Shown: one piece after another, positions 1-9,133 of the stretch | Layout: each line of letters opens with the position of its first letter | Position numbering within the stretch: position 1 is the first letter of the stretch | NCBI GenBank assembly: GCA_040255465.1 | Contig: JBDZVA010000002.1 | Span: forward strand, 868,001 to 932,000 | DNA length: 64,000 nt | Source of the DNA: UBA5793 sp040255465 | GTDB taxonomy: Bacteria > Planctomycetota > Phycisphaerae > Phycisphaerales > UBA5793 | Reading direction: 5' to 3' | The notes under the pieces: generated by a model | Seen by the model: only the letters and a program-made list of their open reading frames with translations | The model's database searches: none | Told to the model about the DNA's origin: nothing | Made by a program: the position numbers and the translations under genes

Positions 1-207
1 GATCTCCGAGCAGATGTTGATGATCGCCGGCTGCACCTTCCACAGCGGATACTCCACACCGTTGCAGACGAGAGTTCCGCCGGAATCCGGATCCCCACAC
101 CTTTGAGCAGCGGGGATCATCGTCCAGCATGCGGCTGCAACGGATGCTGAGCAAAGGACGCCGAAAGCGATGATCGACGTGGAGCCGCGACTGCACCGAT
201 TCATCAT
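1..207 (-). CDS. Partial secreted protein of unknown function (5' end only)
   Basis: The gene runs off the left edge, so only the first 69 codons are visible. I chose ATG at 207 (a second ATG follows at 204) because a perfect AGGAGG lies at 215-220. The N-terminus has two arginines and then a hydrophobic stretch (IIAFGVLCSASVAAA) that fits a Sec signal peptide. The visible mature part has four cysteines (about residues 27, 37, 48, 66), suggesting disulfides or a metal site. Its ATG overlaps the TGA of the upstream gene as ATGA, so the two are translationally coupled. The family cannot be named from this fragment. Confidence 0.75.
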   Translation of the reverse strand, partial: MMNRCSRGSTSIIAFGVLCSASVAAACWTMIPAAQRCGDPDSGGTLVCNGVEYPLWKVQPAIINICSEI

Positions 208-1217
208 TGGAGAGCCTCCTTGAGTTGGGTTCGTTTACGGTAATGCGCGAAAACAATATAAACCGCTATGACGACAGCGAATGCTGCTAATGACGGTCTC
301 AGAAACGGAGAGGCAGTATTCGGTCGTTCTTTCAAGACGGCAATGCCGGCGGTCCATTGGGACTCATCAGTGGAATCAATGAACCCGGCATTGACTAACG
401 TGGGAATGTTCTTGAAAGCCACTGGGATTTCAGCCGGCCGTTGTGGCAGGGCAAACGAGGAGGCGTCAATCGGACTCCACGTTATGTCATGAATGACCGA
501 TTGACCGCTTCGGAAATCACGCCGAATGAATCGAAACCGCGAGGCCGCCGGGCCGTCGTCCAGGAACAGGATCATGTCTCGACTTTCGTCCGGGGCGATC
601 CGCCGTATGCCTGCCAGTACCGCCCCGGTCTTTGCGTCGACTAGGCTGAACTGCGACGGAGCACCGTCCAGGCCGGTGAGCACAGATGATGCAACGAGTG
701 GTTCACGTATGATTCTCAGAATCATTTCAACCGTGTTACAGCCCGCCGTGACCTCGAATGCTTCGTTCTCGGGCGGGCAAACGCGGATCGCATTGGTCAC
801 GATCCCAGCCCAGGAAAAGTCGCGGCCGCGCCCGGTGATGACCGTTCCGCGAGCTGGCCAACTGGCGGGCAACTCGGAAGACATTTCGTATGTGAACTGA
901 TTGCAGTAGGCGGAAGCGAATGACTCGGCTTTTCCCCAAATAACCCCGCCAGCCGCTGTGCCGGAACGCTGGCTCAATGCGTTGAGCAGGGAATCTCGAT
1001 CCAGTCCTTGTTCTGCAAGCAGCCGAAGATCGGGCGGGCGAGCATCCAGTAGCACGGCCAAGTCGGTGCTCTTCACTTGCACCCATGTTCCCGCAAAGCG
1101 GAACGCGAACTCTGGGTCACCCGCAGGCGGCGAGCAGCCTGCGGCCGACGCGGGAGATAGCAGCGGAGGTACTAAAGCTGCCATTCGACAGAACGTGCTG
1201 ATATCCCTCAGTCCCAC
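204..1217 (-). CDS. Exported protein with C-terminal membrane anchor, unknown function
   Basis: A 337-residue protein that I do not recognise. The GTG start at 1217 gives a signal-peptide-like N-terminus ending near SPASAAG; an ATG at 1184 would shorten it by 11 residues and still leave a hydrophobic leader. The body (about 30-295) has no motif I can name. It contains an FDDG-like acidic segment (LFLDDG, near 220) and a few cysteines. Residues of about 305-325 (SLAAFAVVIAVYIVF) form one membrane helix followed by a basic tail (HYRKR), giving an outside body and an inside tail. It overlaps the next gene by four bases (ATGA), so the pair forms an operon and probably acts together at the membrane. 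Confidence 0.7.
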   Translation of the reverse strand: MGLRDISTFCRMAALVPPLLSPASAAGCSPPAGDPEFAFRFAGTWVQVKSTDLAVLLDARPPDLRLLAEQGLDRDSLLNALSQRSGTAAGGVIWGKAESFASAYCNQFTYEMSSELPASWPARGTVITGRGRDFSWAGIVTNAIRVCPPENEAFEVTAGCNTVEMILRIIREPLVASSVLTGLDGAPSQFSLVDAKTGAVLAGIRRIAPDESRDMILFLDDGPAASRFRFIRRDFRSGQSVIHDITWSPIDASSFALPQRPAEIPVAFKNIPTLVNAGFIDSTDESQWTAGIAVLKERPNTASPFLRPSLAAFAVVIAVYIVFAHYRKRTQLKEALQ

Positions 1218-1468
1218 AAATCAGGGTAGATATCGGGCCAGCCGATGTCCAGCCAAACTGAGCAAAAAAAAAACAGACATGGCTCGCATCTTGCTAGAGC
1301 CCCCCACGCGCTTCAAAAAGGCGGCGCCTCAGACGGACAAGAGCCATTGGTGCAGCAGCTCAGCTTGGTCCGTTTCTCGTCGGCCGTGCTACGGTTCGGC
1401 GCGTTATCGCCGCGTGCGTCGTAATCGGCGTGGCCAAGTGGCTTTCCGTTCCCGCCTACGATACCGCG

Positions 1469-3190
1469 ATGAAGAACCGACCCCGCGTGCTCATCATCGG
1501 CCTCGATGGCATGACGTTTGACGTCATGAAGCCGCTGGCCGAGCAGGGCGTGATGCCTACGTGTAAGTCGCTGATGGATCGCGGCTCGTGGGGCACGCTG
1601 ATGAGCACCGTTCCGCCGGTCACGGGCCCGGCCTGGGTCTCTTTCGCCACCGGCAAGCAGCCGGGCAACCACGGCGTGTTCGATTTCTTCAAACCGACCA
1701 AGGCTCGCAACAAGGTTGAGATCAGCCGGCGCATCATCAACTCGAGGGAGATCGACGGAAAGTCATTGTGGCAGATTCTCTCGGAGGCCGGCAAGACGAG
1801 CATCGTCATCAATGTACCGGTCAGTTACCCGGCCACGAAGATCAAAGGGGTGCTCCTGGCGGACATGCTTTCGCCGCACAAGCACGGCGACTTTTCCTGG
1901 CCGCGCGACATCATTCAGACGCTCGAACCCAAACTGGGCGAGTACACGATCACCATCAACTGGCAGGGGTACTCAGCCTCGAGGCCAACGCAATTCATCG
2001 ATGATGAGATCAAGTGCGAGTGGCAACGCACGAAGTATTGCCTGCACCTCATGGATCAGTATCCGGACTGGGAGTTGTGCTTCCCCTGCTTCACCGAGAC
2101 TGATCGGATCATGCACACGATGTGGAACTACATCGATCCGGCAGAGCGAGAAAGGCTTAAACAGGCGGGTAAGTATGACCAGAGCGTGATGGACAAGGTG
2201 CTCGATTTCTACCGCGAGCAGGACAAGATGATCGCACAACTGCTCGAAAAGGCCGGGCCGGACACCACGGTGTTTTTCGTCTCCGACCACGGCTTTGGAC
2301 CACTCTATGGCAAGTTCATGGTCAACAACTTTCTTGCCCAGAAGGGACTACTCGTCGTCAACCAGATGAAGATCCGCAAGGCGCTGGCCTTCATCCTGCT
2401 CAAAAAGATCTGGTTCAAGTTCCTCAAGACCGTGGGTCTGCAACAGTGGGCCAAGAAGCAGATGGCGAGGAAGGCCGCCGATCGGCAATCCGCTACGGCC
2501 CGCACGTTCTATGACGTGTTCTACGAATCGGTCGACTGGGAGAAGACCAAGGCGTACATGGCGAGCAACACCGAAGGCGGACTTTATCTCAACGTCAAGG
2601 GTCGCCGGCTTTACGGCGAGCATGTCGATCACGGCTGCATCGATCCCAAGGACTATGAAAAGGTGCGCAACGAAGTCATCGAAGCCTTGCGCGAGATTCG
2701 CCACCCGGAGACCGGCAAGCCGATGCTCTCGCATGTCGAGGTGCGCGAAGACGTCTACACGGGCAAGTATGTCGAGCGGGCGCCTGACATCGTCTTCTTT
2801 CTCGACAATGGCGAGTGGATCGCGGACTTCTCGCTGGGCAAGGGAGAGTTTCGCAAGGCCGACTGGAAGACCGGATCAGGCATGCACCGCATGGAAGGCT
2901 GCTTCCTCGCCTGCGGTCCGGGCATCAAGCACAACCCGAACGTCACGACGGATATTTTCAACGTCGTGCCCACCGTGCTGGGCTACATGGGCCTGCCGAT
3001 CCCCAGCGACATGGATGGCACATTCATCCGCGAGGCGTTCAGCGACGAGTGGCTCGCGAGCCACGAGATCACCTACGCCGGCTCCTCGTCGCAAGAGGGT
3101 AAAGGCTGGGGCGAAGGGCAGGATGTGTTCAACGAAGACGAAGAGCAAGTCCTCGTCGATCGATTGCGCGGGCTCGGGTATCTCGACTGA
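1469..3190 (+). CDS. Alkaline-phosphatase-superfamily phosphodiesterase/nucleotide pyrophosphatase
   Basis: A 573-residue enzyme of the type I phosphodiesterase/nucleotide pyrophosphatase branch of the alkaline phosphatase superfamily. Visible features: an N-terminal metal aspartate in GLDGMTFD (about residue 13), a nucleophile candidate Thr52 in PPVTGPAW, the metal pair in SDHGFG (about 270), and a later metal histidine in GSGMHRMEG (about 470). These proteins hydrolyse phosphodiester or related bonds using two metal ions; the substrate cannot be told. No signal peptide is seen, so a cytoplasmic location is likely. I prefer ATG 1469 over an in-frame GTG at 1430 because homologues begin just before the first strand (VLIIGLDG). 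Neither start has a clear ribosome binding site. It is convergent with the hydrolase at 3201. Confidence 0.85.
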   Translation: MKNRPRVLIIGLDGMTFDVMKPLAEQGVMPTCKSLMDRGSWGTLMSTVPPVTGPAWVSFATGKQPGNHGVFDFFKPTKARNKVEISRRIINSREIDGKSLWQILSEAGKTSIVINVPVSYPATKIKGVLLADMLSPHKHGDFSWPRDIIQTLEPKLGEYTITINWQGYSASRPTQFIDDEIKCEWQRTKYCLHLMDQYPDWELCFPCFTETDRIMHTMWNYIDPAERERLKQAGKYDQSVMDKVLDFYREQDKMIAQLLEKAGPDTTVFFVSDHGFGPLYGKFMVNNFLAQKGLLVVNQMKIRKALAFILLKKIWFKFLKTVGLQQWAKKQMARKAADRQSATARTFYDVFYESVDWEKTKAYMASNTEGGLYLNVKGRRLYGEHVDHGCIDPKDYEKVRNEVIEALREIRHPETGKPMLSHVEVREDVYTGKYVERAPDIVFFLDNGEWIADFSLGKGEFRKADWKTGSGMHRMEGCFLACGPGIKHNPNVTTDIFNVVPTVLGYMGLPIPSDMDGTFIREAFSDEWLASHEITYAGSSSQEGKGWGEGQDVFNEDEEQVLVDRLRGLGYLD

Positions 3191-3200
3191 GCGGCACCAC

Positions 3201-4466
3201 TCACTGGCCGCCTGAGGGGGTCGCAACCGCGGGCAATCTCGCCTCCAGCGTGTGCGCATCGATCCACGCGATCAGGCGCCTCCGATCATTTTTGAGCATC
3301 CAGAACACGCCGCCGTGTCCCAGCGGGTAGGTCCAGCGCTCGGGCCGGCCGAGGCGCTCGTAGAGTACCTTACCGGTGGTCGCTGGGACGATCCGATCGA
3401 ACATTCCCTGGAGCACGAGCGTGGGCGCTGCATTGAGCGAGGCAGCCGTGTGGTAGGGATCCAGCTCGCTTGACGCAAGATACGCATCGAGCAACTCACG
3501 GCGCGTCGTGGGATCCGGCAATGAGGCCTTGCCGTTGACCAGCGGCCCCGACAGGACGAGATCGGGCTGCTTGAGGGCGGTGGCCATCGCGATCGCGGGC
3601 AGGTTGGCGCCGCCGCCCACGATGACGGCCGCGTCAACGTGACTATCGAGTCGGGCGACGAGCGCCGGCAGGCTGAAGGAGCCTCGACTCAAGCCGACAA
3701 CCACCAGCGGTGCAGATCGCAACGCCGGACAGCGATCGCGCGCAAAGAGGATAAACGCCTCCGCGGCATACACGTCTTCGGCAATCTGATCATCAACGCG
3801 CTGAGCGATCTGTGGCGCCACGGCGGAAACGGGATGCTCACTATCCACAACAAACCGCTCTTCCCAGTGCGCACCAATGGGCTTGGCGTCGGTACCCGAC
3901 TGAATGATGGCCCACCCTTGCGCGAGCATGTCCCAGCGCAGAGCCCAGTCGTACTCGACCCCGCCGCCGAGGAACACCGCAAGCCCGACCGGGTCCCGGT
4001 TCTCCGGTATGAACAGAGTACCCGAGGTTCCCGTTGTGGTGGCGGCCAGACTTTCGGCCAGCGCGTCATCTTCGGCGGCAGGGTCGCTCAGCCACGAAAG
4101 GAACCGCAACGACTGCCACGTCGAAGCCGGCCGGTTGCGCCACATCTCCCACCGATAGTTGACCTCAAGCAGCACGCCTGAAGGTGTGGCGCGTCGTGCG
4201 GTGACGTCCGCATAGGGCATGCTCTTGCGTACCAGCGCTCCAGCCCCTGATTCGTCCACTTCGAACTGCATGATCTGCCCCGACAACTGGTCGGGCATGC
4301 GGCCGGCGAGTTGATCGAGGTCTTCAGTCCACCGCGCCGGCCAGTCGATATCCTGCGCCCGCACGGCCGGGAGACTCGCGCGATCGGGTGCTGCGGCACG
4401 GCGCATGGCGCAGCCAGCCGCCCCCATCGCACACACCAGGCACAACGCAATCACCTTGCCGCGCAT
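3201..4466 (-). CDS. Alpha/beta-hydrolase lipoprotein
   Basis: A 421-residue alpha/beta-hydrolase fold protein anchored as a lipoprotein. The ATG at 4466 gives a short basic N-terminus, a hydrophobic core and the lipobox MGAAGC at about residue 20, so the mature protein starts with a lipidated cysteine; a longer start at 4493 is possible. The nucleophile elbow is GLSRG (Ser about 259), the acid is probably the Asp in MFDRIVP (about 355), and the histidine is in PLGHGG (about 382), giving a complete Ser-Asp-His triad in the usual order. It is likely a serine esterase or peptidase-like hydrolase on the periplasmic side; the substrate is unknown. It lies downstream of the methyltransferase gene on the same strand, about 140 bases away. 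Confidence 0.8.
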   Translation of the reverse strand: MRGKVIALCLVCAMGAAGCAMRRAAAPDRASLPAVRAQDIDWPARWTEDLDQLAGRMPDQLSGQIMQFEVDESGAGALVRKSMPYADVTARRATPSGVLLEVNYRWEMWRNRPASTWQSLRFLSWLSDPAAEDDALAESLAATTTGTSGTLFIPENRDPVGLAVFLGGGVEYDWALRWDMLAQGWAIIQSGTDAKPIGAHWEERFVVDSEHPVSAVAPQIAQRVDDQIAEDVYAAEAFILFARDRCPALRSAPLVVVGLSRGSFSLPALVARLDSHVDAAVIVGGGANLPAIAMATALKQPDLVLSGPLVNGKASLPDPTTRRELLDAYLASSELDPYHTAASLNAAPTLVLQGMFDRIVPATTGKVLYERLGRPERWTYPLGHGGVFWMLKNDRRRLIAWIDAHTLEARLPAVATPSGGQ

Positions 4467-4602
4467 CTCAGGCCCTCCGGGATCACGTCTCACTCAGCCG
4501 CTGCATCGTTACCCTGATTGCTTTTGTTGACGCATCAAAGCCGATTCGATTCCGTGGTGATCGTCTGGCGGCGACCAGGGTGGTGGCGCTGCCTCCGGCC
4601 GG

Positions 4603-5397
4603 TCACGCGTTCGAAGCCAATCGTTGCCGCGATATCCTGACCGCCTGTTCTGAAGTGTCGCAGCCAACCCAGTGACGCTCCAATCGCCTTGCCGCAACCA
4701 ATGCTGTCCCACTGCCACAGAAGAAATCACCAACGACTCCATCAGCCGGGCAGCACGCCTCGATGAGGACTTCGAGCAGCGCCAGCGGCTTCTGCGTCGG
4801 ATAGCCGGTGCGCTCGGCGGCCATGTTGTTGATGGAGGGAATGTCGAGTACGTCCGTCGCCTTCTTCGTCTGGCCGCGCATCCGGGCGCTGGTCGCGGGA
4901 ATGCGTGGCGGCTCGAAGTAGTACGCCTCACTCTTGCCGTAGAAGAGGATGTCATCGTGCTTGCGGGCGAAACGGCGCGGTGAGGAGCCACCGAGGCCGT
5001 AGGACCAGATGAGATGGTTCACGAATCGCTCCGCGCCAAAGATGTCATCGAGCAGCAGCCGCAGGTGATGGCTTGTGCGCCAGTCGCAGTGGAGCAGCAT
5101 GGAGCCGGACGGCTTGAGAATCCGAATCATCTCCATCAGGCGCGGCCGCATGAATGAGAGGTAATCCGACATCGTCGGCCATGAGTCGGCGTATCGAGAC
5201 GGCTCCCGCCCCTGATCTTCGGATCGGCTCGTCCCCCGCTGCTCCTTGCCGGTGTTGAACGGCGGATCGATGTAGATCAGATCGATCTCATCTGCCCCAA
5301 GCCGGCGCAGCAGACTTAGATTGTCGCATTGATGGACCGTGTCGAGCGACGGCGGATCAGTGGTGTCCGTGCCCGCCGTGGTCGTGGCCGTGGTCAT
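4603..5397 (-). CDS. Orphan beta-class DNA methyltransferase (N6-adenine or N4-cytosine)
   Basis: A 264-residue DNA aminomethyltransferase. The catalytic motif IV (LIYIDPPFNTG, about residue 43) comes before the SAM-binding motif I (FFCGSGT, about residue 225). That order defines the beta class of DNA methyltransferases, to which CcrM and type III Mod proteins belong. The usual TQKP segment precedes motif I. The DPPF form fits N6-adenine modification best, but the target sequence cannot be read from the protein. No restriction endonuclease gene lies next to it, so it looks like a solitary methylase. The ATG at 5397 lies inside the end of the upstream His-rich gene (41-base overlap), which suggests coupled translation; a longer frame runs to 5466 but overlaps more. 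Confidence 0.88.
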   Translation of the reverse strand: MTTATTTAGTDTTDPPSLDTVHQCDNLSLLRRLGADEIDLIYIDPPFNTGKEQRGTSRSEDQGREPSRYADSWPTMSDYLSFMRPRLMEMIRILKPSGSMLLHCDWRTSHHLRLLLDDIFGAERFVNHLIWSYGLGGSSPRRFARKHDDILFYGKSEAYYFEPPRIPATSARMRGQTKKATDVLDIPSINNMAAERTGYPTQKPLALLEVLIEACCPADGVVGDFFCGSGTALVAARRLERHWVGCDTSEQAVRISRQRLASNA

Positions 5398-5734
5398 CGT
5401 GATGGTCCGGCTCCTGCGGTTCGGGGGCCTTGGTGAGGACGGCGACGGATCCCAGCGTCGCGGCAAGGACGAAGAGCACCGCGGAGCCGATGATCACCTT
5501 GCTGTACCACGACGGCGGAGCCTCGACGGCGAGTTTCTCGGCCGCCTGCATGCCGGCGTCGGCTTCGTGGCCACCGGCGCCGTGACCTTCCTGGCCGGCG
5601 GCGTGCGTATCCTGACTGGTGCTGTGCGTCTCCTCGGGCGCTTCATGCCCCTCCTGCGCCTGACCGACCGGCGTCAGCGCGAGCAGAGCCCCGAGAACAA
5701 CCACCACCCCGAAAGTTCGAATGATCCGTTGCAT
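5357..5734 (-). CDS. Small membrane protein with His-rich termini, putative metal binding
   Basis: A 125-residue protein. The start ATG at 5734 gives a clear signal peptide (VVVVLGALLALTPVGQAQ). After it comes a His/Glu/Gly-rich external segment with repeated GHE/THS/GHG units (about residues 26-60), one membrane helix (VIIGSAVLFVLAATLGSVAVL, about 80-100), and a cytoplasmic tail ending in DHHDDHGHDHGGHGHH. Two His-rich regions on opposite sides of one helix suggest binding or buffering of Zn, Ni, Co or Cu, but this is inference from composition. The final codons overlap the start of the methyltransferase gene in another frame. I know no named family for it. Confidence 0.75.
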   Translation of the reverse strand: MQRIIRTFGVVVVLGALLALTPVGQAQEGHEAPEETHSTSQDTHAAGQEGHGAGGHEADAGMQAAEKLAVEAPPSWYSKVIIGSAVLFVLAATLGSVAVLTKAPEPQEPDHHDDHGHDHGGHGHH

Positions 5735-5796
5735 GGCGGCAGTATATGCGCGCCCCGTCAAGGAGATGCGACAAGTACCGCTCCACGAAGCCTCAA

Positions 5797-7128
5797 TCAC
5801 GGCCGAACCGGATGCCGTCCGATCGAGATGTAGGTGAAGCCCAGTTCAGCCAGATGCGGGCGGCGATAGAGATTGCGGCCGTCGAAGACAAGGGGCTGCT
5901 TGAGGTTCTCCTTCATCGTGTCCCAGTCCGGGTTCTTGAATTCATCCCAGTCGGTGCAGATGACCAGGGCATCGGCCCCTTCCAGGCACTGGTACATGTC
6001 CTCGGCGATCTCGACCTTGCTGCCAAGTTCCTGCTTGGTGTTCCTGGCGGCCACGCGATCGAAGGCGCGAACCGTGCCGCCCTTGTCCGTGATCCACTTG
6101 ATGAGCGTGATCGCCGGCGCTTCGCGGATGTCATCGGTGCGCGGCTTGAACGCCAGACCCCAGAAGGCGAACTTCTTGCCCGCCAGTCCACCCTTGAACT
6201 CTTCGGTGATCTTGCGGAAGAACAGGGCCCTCTGCTGCTGGTTCACATCATGCACGGCCTGAAGCAACTTGGTCGGCACGCCGACGGACTGGCCCATCGA
6301 GATGCATGCGAGGGTGTCCTTGGGGAAACACGAGCCGCCATAGCCGAGGCCAGGATAGAGGAACTGGTTGCCGATGCGGGCGTCCGAGCACATGCCTTCG
6401 CGCACGCGATTGACGTTGGCCCCGTAGGCGTCGCACAGGCTGGCGATTTCGTTGATGAAGGAGATCTTGGTCGCCAGCATCGCGTTGGAGGCGTACTTGA
6501 CCATCTCGCTCGAGGGAACATCCATGATGTAGATCGGATTGCCCTGCCGCACGAAGGGGTCGTAGAGATCCTTCATCATCTCGCCGACTTCGGCCTCCTC
6601 GACGCCGCACACGACGCGATCGGGCTTGTTGAAGTCATTGATGGCATCGCCTTCCTTGAGGAACTCGGGGTTGTTGGCGATGTTGAAGGGGTAGTCCGTC
6701 CTGGAGCGAATGATGTCGCGCACCATGAATGTCGTGCCGACTGGAACCGTTGACTTGACAACCACCGTCTTAGGCTTCTGATCCGGACCCAGGGCGTTGA
6801 TTGCGGAGGCGATCGCCTCGGCTGCGGACCGGACGAACTTGAGATCCGCCTTGCCGTGGGCGTCGGACGGCGTACCGACGCAGATGAAGACGACATCCGC
6901 CTGGGCGTAGGCCTTCTCGGCGTCGGTGGTGAAGTAGAGCCGTCCCGCCGCGACGTTGCGCTGGATGAGTTCATCGAGACCGGGTTCGTAGATCGGCACT
7001 TCGCCCTGGTTGAGCCGCTCGATCTTGCCGGCGTCGACATCGAGGCAGGTGACCTTGTTGCCGGTGTTGGCAAAGCAGGTGCCGGTAACGAGCCCGACGT
7101 ATCCAGTGCCGACCATCGTGAGACGCAT
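5797..7128 (-). CDS. ugd: UDP-glucose 6-dehydrogenase
   Basis: A 443-residue enzyme that oxidises UDP-glucose twice with NAD to UDP-glucuronate, a precursor of acidic polysaccharides. The N-terminal Rossmann motif is VGTGYVGLVTG (residues 6-16). The catalytic cysteine sits in GYGGSCFPKDT (about 264). The C-terminal UDP-binding domain includes AFWGLAFKPRTDDIREAP. Length and motif order are standard. The ATG at 7128 has TGAGGA about 10 bases upstream. It stands alone rather than in the polysaccharide cluster 40 kb away, but its product could feed that pathway. Confidence 0.97.
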   Translation of the reverse strand: MRLTMVGTGYVGLVTGTCFANTGNKVTCLDVDAGKIERLNQGEVPIYEPGLDELIQRNVAAGRLYFTTDAEKAYAQADVVFICVGTPSDAHGKADLKFVRSAAEAIASAINALGPDQKPKTVVVKSTVPVGTTFMVRDIIRSRTDYPFNIANNPEFLKEGDAINDFNKPDRVVCGVEEAEVGEMMKDLYDPFVRQGNPIYIMDVPSSEMVKYASNAMLATKISFINEIASLCDAYGANVNRVREGMCSDARIGNQFLYPGLGYGGSCFPKDTLACISMGQSVGVPTKLLQAVHDVNQQQRALFFRKITEEFKGGLAGKKFAFWGLAFKPRTDDIREAPAITLIKWITDKGGTVRAFDRVAARNTKQELGSKVEIAEDMYQCLEGADALVICTDWDEFKNPDWDTMKENLKQPLVFDGRNLYRRPHLAELGFTYISIGRHPVRP

Positions 7129-7471
7129 GGAGTAATCCTCAGATCCAAAGGGTCAGGGTCTGGAGGGCCGCGAGAATGCTGCTCACCAGCCCTTGCGTCC
7201 CCCCGCTCAAATAAGAACCGCGCCGATGCTCCATCGACCAAACGGGCTTTGCGGCTTGCCGCTGATTGCCCCGGACGCGGCGCGGTCGCGATTGTAGGCG
7301 GCGCAGCCCGGTCCGCCGAACCGCCCGAACGGGGCGTCCACCATCATCCGATCGCCCAACCTCAGCCTTTGTGAGGGCTTACGTCTCGATTGCCGAATCC
7401 CGCCCCCAAAGTCCGATCATGATCCGTGCATCGCTACGATTGCCCATTCCCCGTTGTCCGACTCCACGACC
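7129..7471. other. Divergent intergenic region, no gene seen
   Basis: This 343-base region separates the ugd start from the GAF-SpoIIE phosphatase start. It must hold promoters for both directions. I see no convincing -35/-10 pair, repeat or small gene. Short open frames here are shadows and lack start signals. Confidence 0.5.
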
Positions 7472-9088
7472 ATGGCCACTCCCACTCCCAATTCGACCGC
7501 CGCTGCTCCCGATTCGGAAGAGTCCGAGGACTCGTCGGCGTCGGCGGCCCTCTGGCGGCGCATCACCCGCCAACTCTCGCAATCACTCGGGCTGCATCTC
7601 GACTTGCTTTCCGGAGGCTCCCCGCCGCCTGAGCCGGACTCGATCTTCGTTGAACTTGCCGGGCCCGCCGTTCAGCGGCGGTGGCTCGTCGCCCGAGGAC
7701 TGGACGAATCCGCGCCTGTTTCCCGCGACGCTCTCCGCCCCATTCTCCAGTTGATCGCCGGCCTCGGCACGACGCTCATTGAGCGTGAGGACGAGTTGGC
7801 CCATCGCATCGCGGAACTCAAGGCCGTGTACCAGGTTTCCAGCGCACTCTCGGGCATTGGTGATCTCGAATCGATCCTTCAGTGCGCCCTGCGGCTGGCG
7901 ATCGAAGTCATGGATGTCAAGGCGGGCTCCATTCGCCTCTTCAACTCCGCGACGGATGAACTCGTCCTCCGCGCCAGCGTTAACCTCAGTGAGAAGTACT
8001 TCGCCAAGGGGGCGATCTTCGCACACGAGAGCGAACTTGACACTCGTTCTCTTGCAGGCGAGGTTGTCTATGTCGAGGATCTCACCGCCGATGAACGAAT
8101 TCGCTTCCCCGACCTGGTGCGGGACGAGGGATTGTGCAGCTTCCTCTCTACGGGCCTGATCTTTCGCGGCAAGCCGGTAGGGGTGATGCGGCTGTACACC
8201 GGGGAACTGCGGCGATTCAGCGAGTTTGATCGCAACCTGTTGCGCGCCGCCGCCCAGCAGGTCGCCACCGCCATCGCCAACACCCGGCTGATCGACGAAC
8301 AGCGCAGCGCCCGGGAGGTGAAGCGCCAGGTCGATCTCGCCTCCAATGTTCAGCGGCGCATGCTGCCTCAGCGCATGCCCGTCGTGCCCGGTCTGGATGT
8401 TGCAGCGCGGTGCATTCCCTCTCTTGAACTCGGCGGCGATTTCTATGACTTCATCGATCTGGGTCGCAACCTTGGCATCTCGCTTGGCGACGTGGTGGGC
8501 AAGGGCGTGCCCGCCGCGCTGCTCATGGCCAGCGTCCGGGCCAGCCTCCGCGCTCACGCCACCGACATCTACGACATCAACGAGATCATGGCCCGCACGA
8601 ACCGCGCGCTCGCCGATGACACGCATGAGCACGAGTTCGCCACGGTCTGGTATGGCGTGATTGACATGAAGGCACTGCGACTCACCTACACCAACGCGGG
8701 ACACGACCCGCCGTTTGTCTTTCGCCCCGAATTGCGAGACAAACCCGGCGAGGCGTTCCGCGATCTGCGCGCAGGCGGACCCGTGCTGGGCATTGATCGC
8801 ACGGCAACGTATGAGAAGGGTCTCTTCGATCTCACCCCCGGCGATGTGCTCGTCGTCTACAGCGACGGCCTGACCGATGCCCAGAACTACGACCGGCAGC
8901 GATACGGTCGCGAGCGGCTTCAGCGAGCCGTGACCCAGTCGTTCGAACTCTCGCAGGAGGCTACCGCCTCGCTGATTCTCAATCACATCCTCTGGGACGT
9001 CCGGCGTTTTGTGGGGCTCAACCCCCAATACGACGACATCACGCTGGTGGTGTGCCGGATCCTCGACCCTCGGGACAAGTCCCTCTGA
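7472..9088 (+). CDS. GAF domain plus SpoIIE-type (PP2C-like) serine phosphatase
   Basis: A 538-residue signalling protein. Residues 1-30 are a low-complexity acidic leader; an unnamed N-terminal region runs to about 105; a GAF sensor domain spans about 112-270; a short helical linker follows; and a SpoIIE/RsbU-type PP2C phosphatase fills about 300-530. Metal-binding motifs are visible: GGDFYDF (about 320), GDVVGKGVPA (about 340) and YSDGLTDA (about 465). Such proteins dephosphorylate anti-sigma-factor antagonists in partner-switching pathways when the GAF domain senses a signal. No antagonist or anti-sigma gene is nearby. I chose ATG 7472; an in-frame TTG at 7454 would add six residues. Confidence 0.93.
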   Translation: MATPTPNSTAAAPDSEESEDSSASAALWRRITRQLSQSLGLHLDLLSGGSPPPEPDSIFVELAGPAVQRRWLVARGLDESAPVSRDALRPILQLIAGLGTTLIEREDELAHRIAELKAVYQVSSALSGIGDLESILQCALRLAIEVMDVKAGSIRLFNSATDELVLRASVNLSEKYFAKGAIFAHESELDTRSLAGEVVYVEDLTADERIRFPDLVRDEGLCSFLSTGLIFRGKPVGVMRLYTGELRRFSEFDRNLLRAAAQQVATAIANTRLIDEQRSAREVKRQVDLASNVQRRMLPQRMPVVPGLDVAARCIPSLELGGDFYDFIDLGRNLGISLGDVVGKGVPAALLMASVRASLRAHATDIYDINEIMARTNRALADDTHEHEFATVWYGVIDMKALRLTYTNAGHDPPFVFRPELRDKPGEAFRDLRAGGPVLGIDRTATYEKGLFDLTPGDVLVVYSDGLTDAQNYDRQRYGRERLQRAVTQSFELSQEATASLILNHILWDVRRFVGLNPQYDDITLVVCRILDPRDKSL

Positions 9089-9133
9089 AGTTATCCTTCA
9101 TGGTCCGCCGAGCCCTGCGCCGATCAATCTCAT

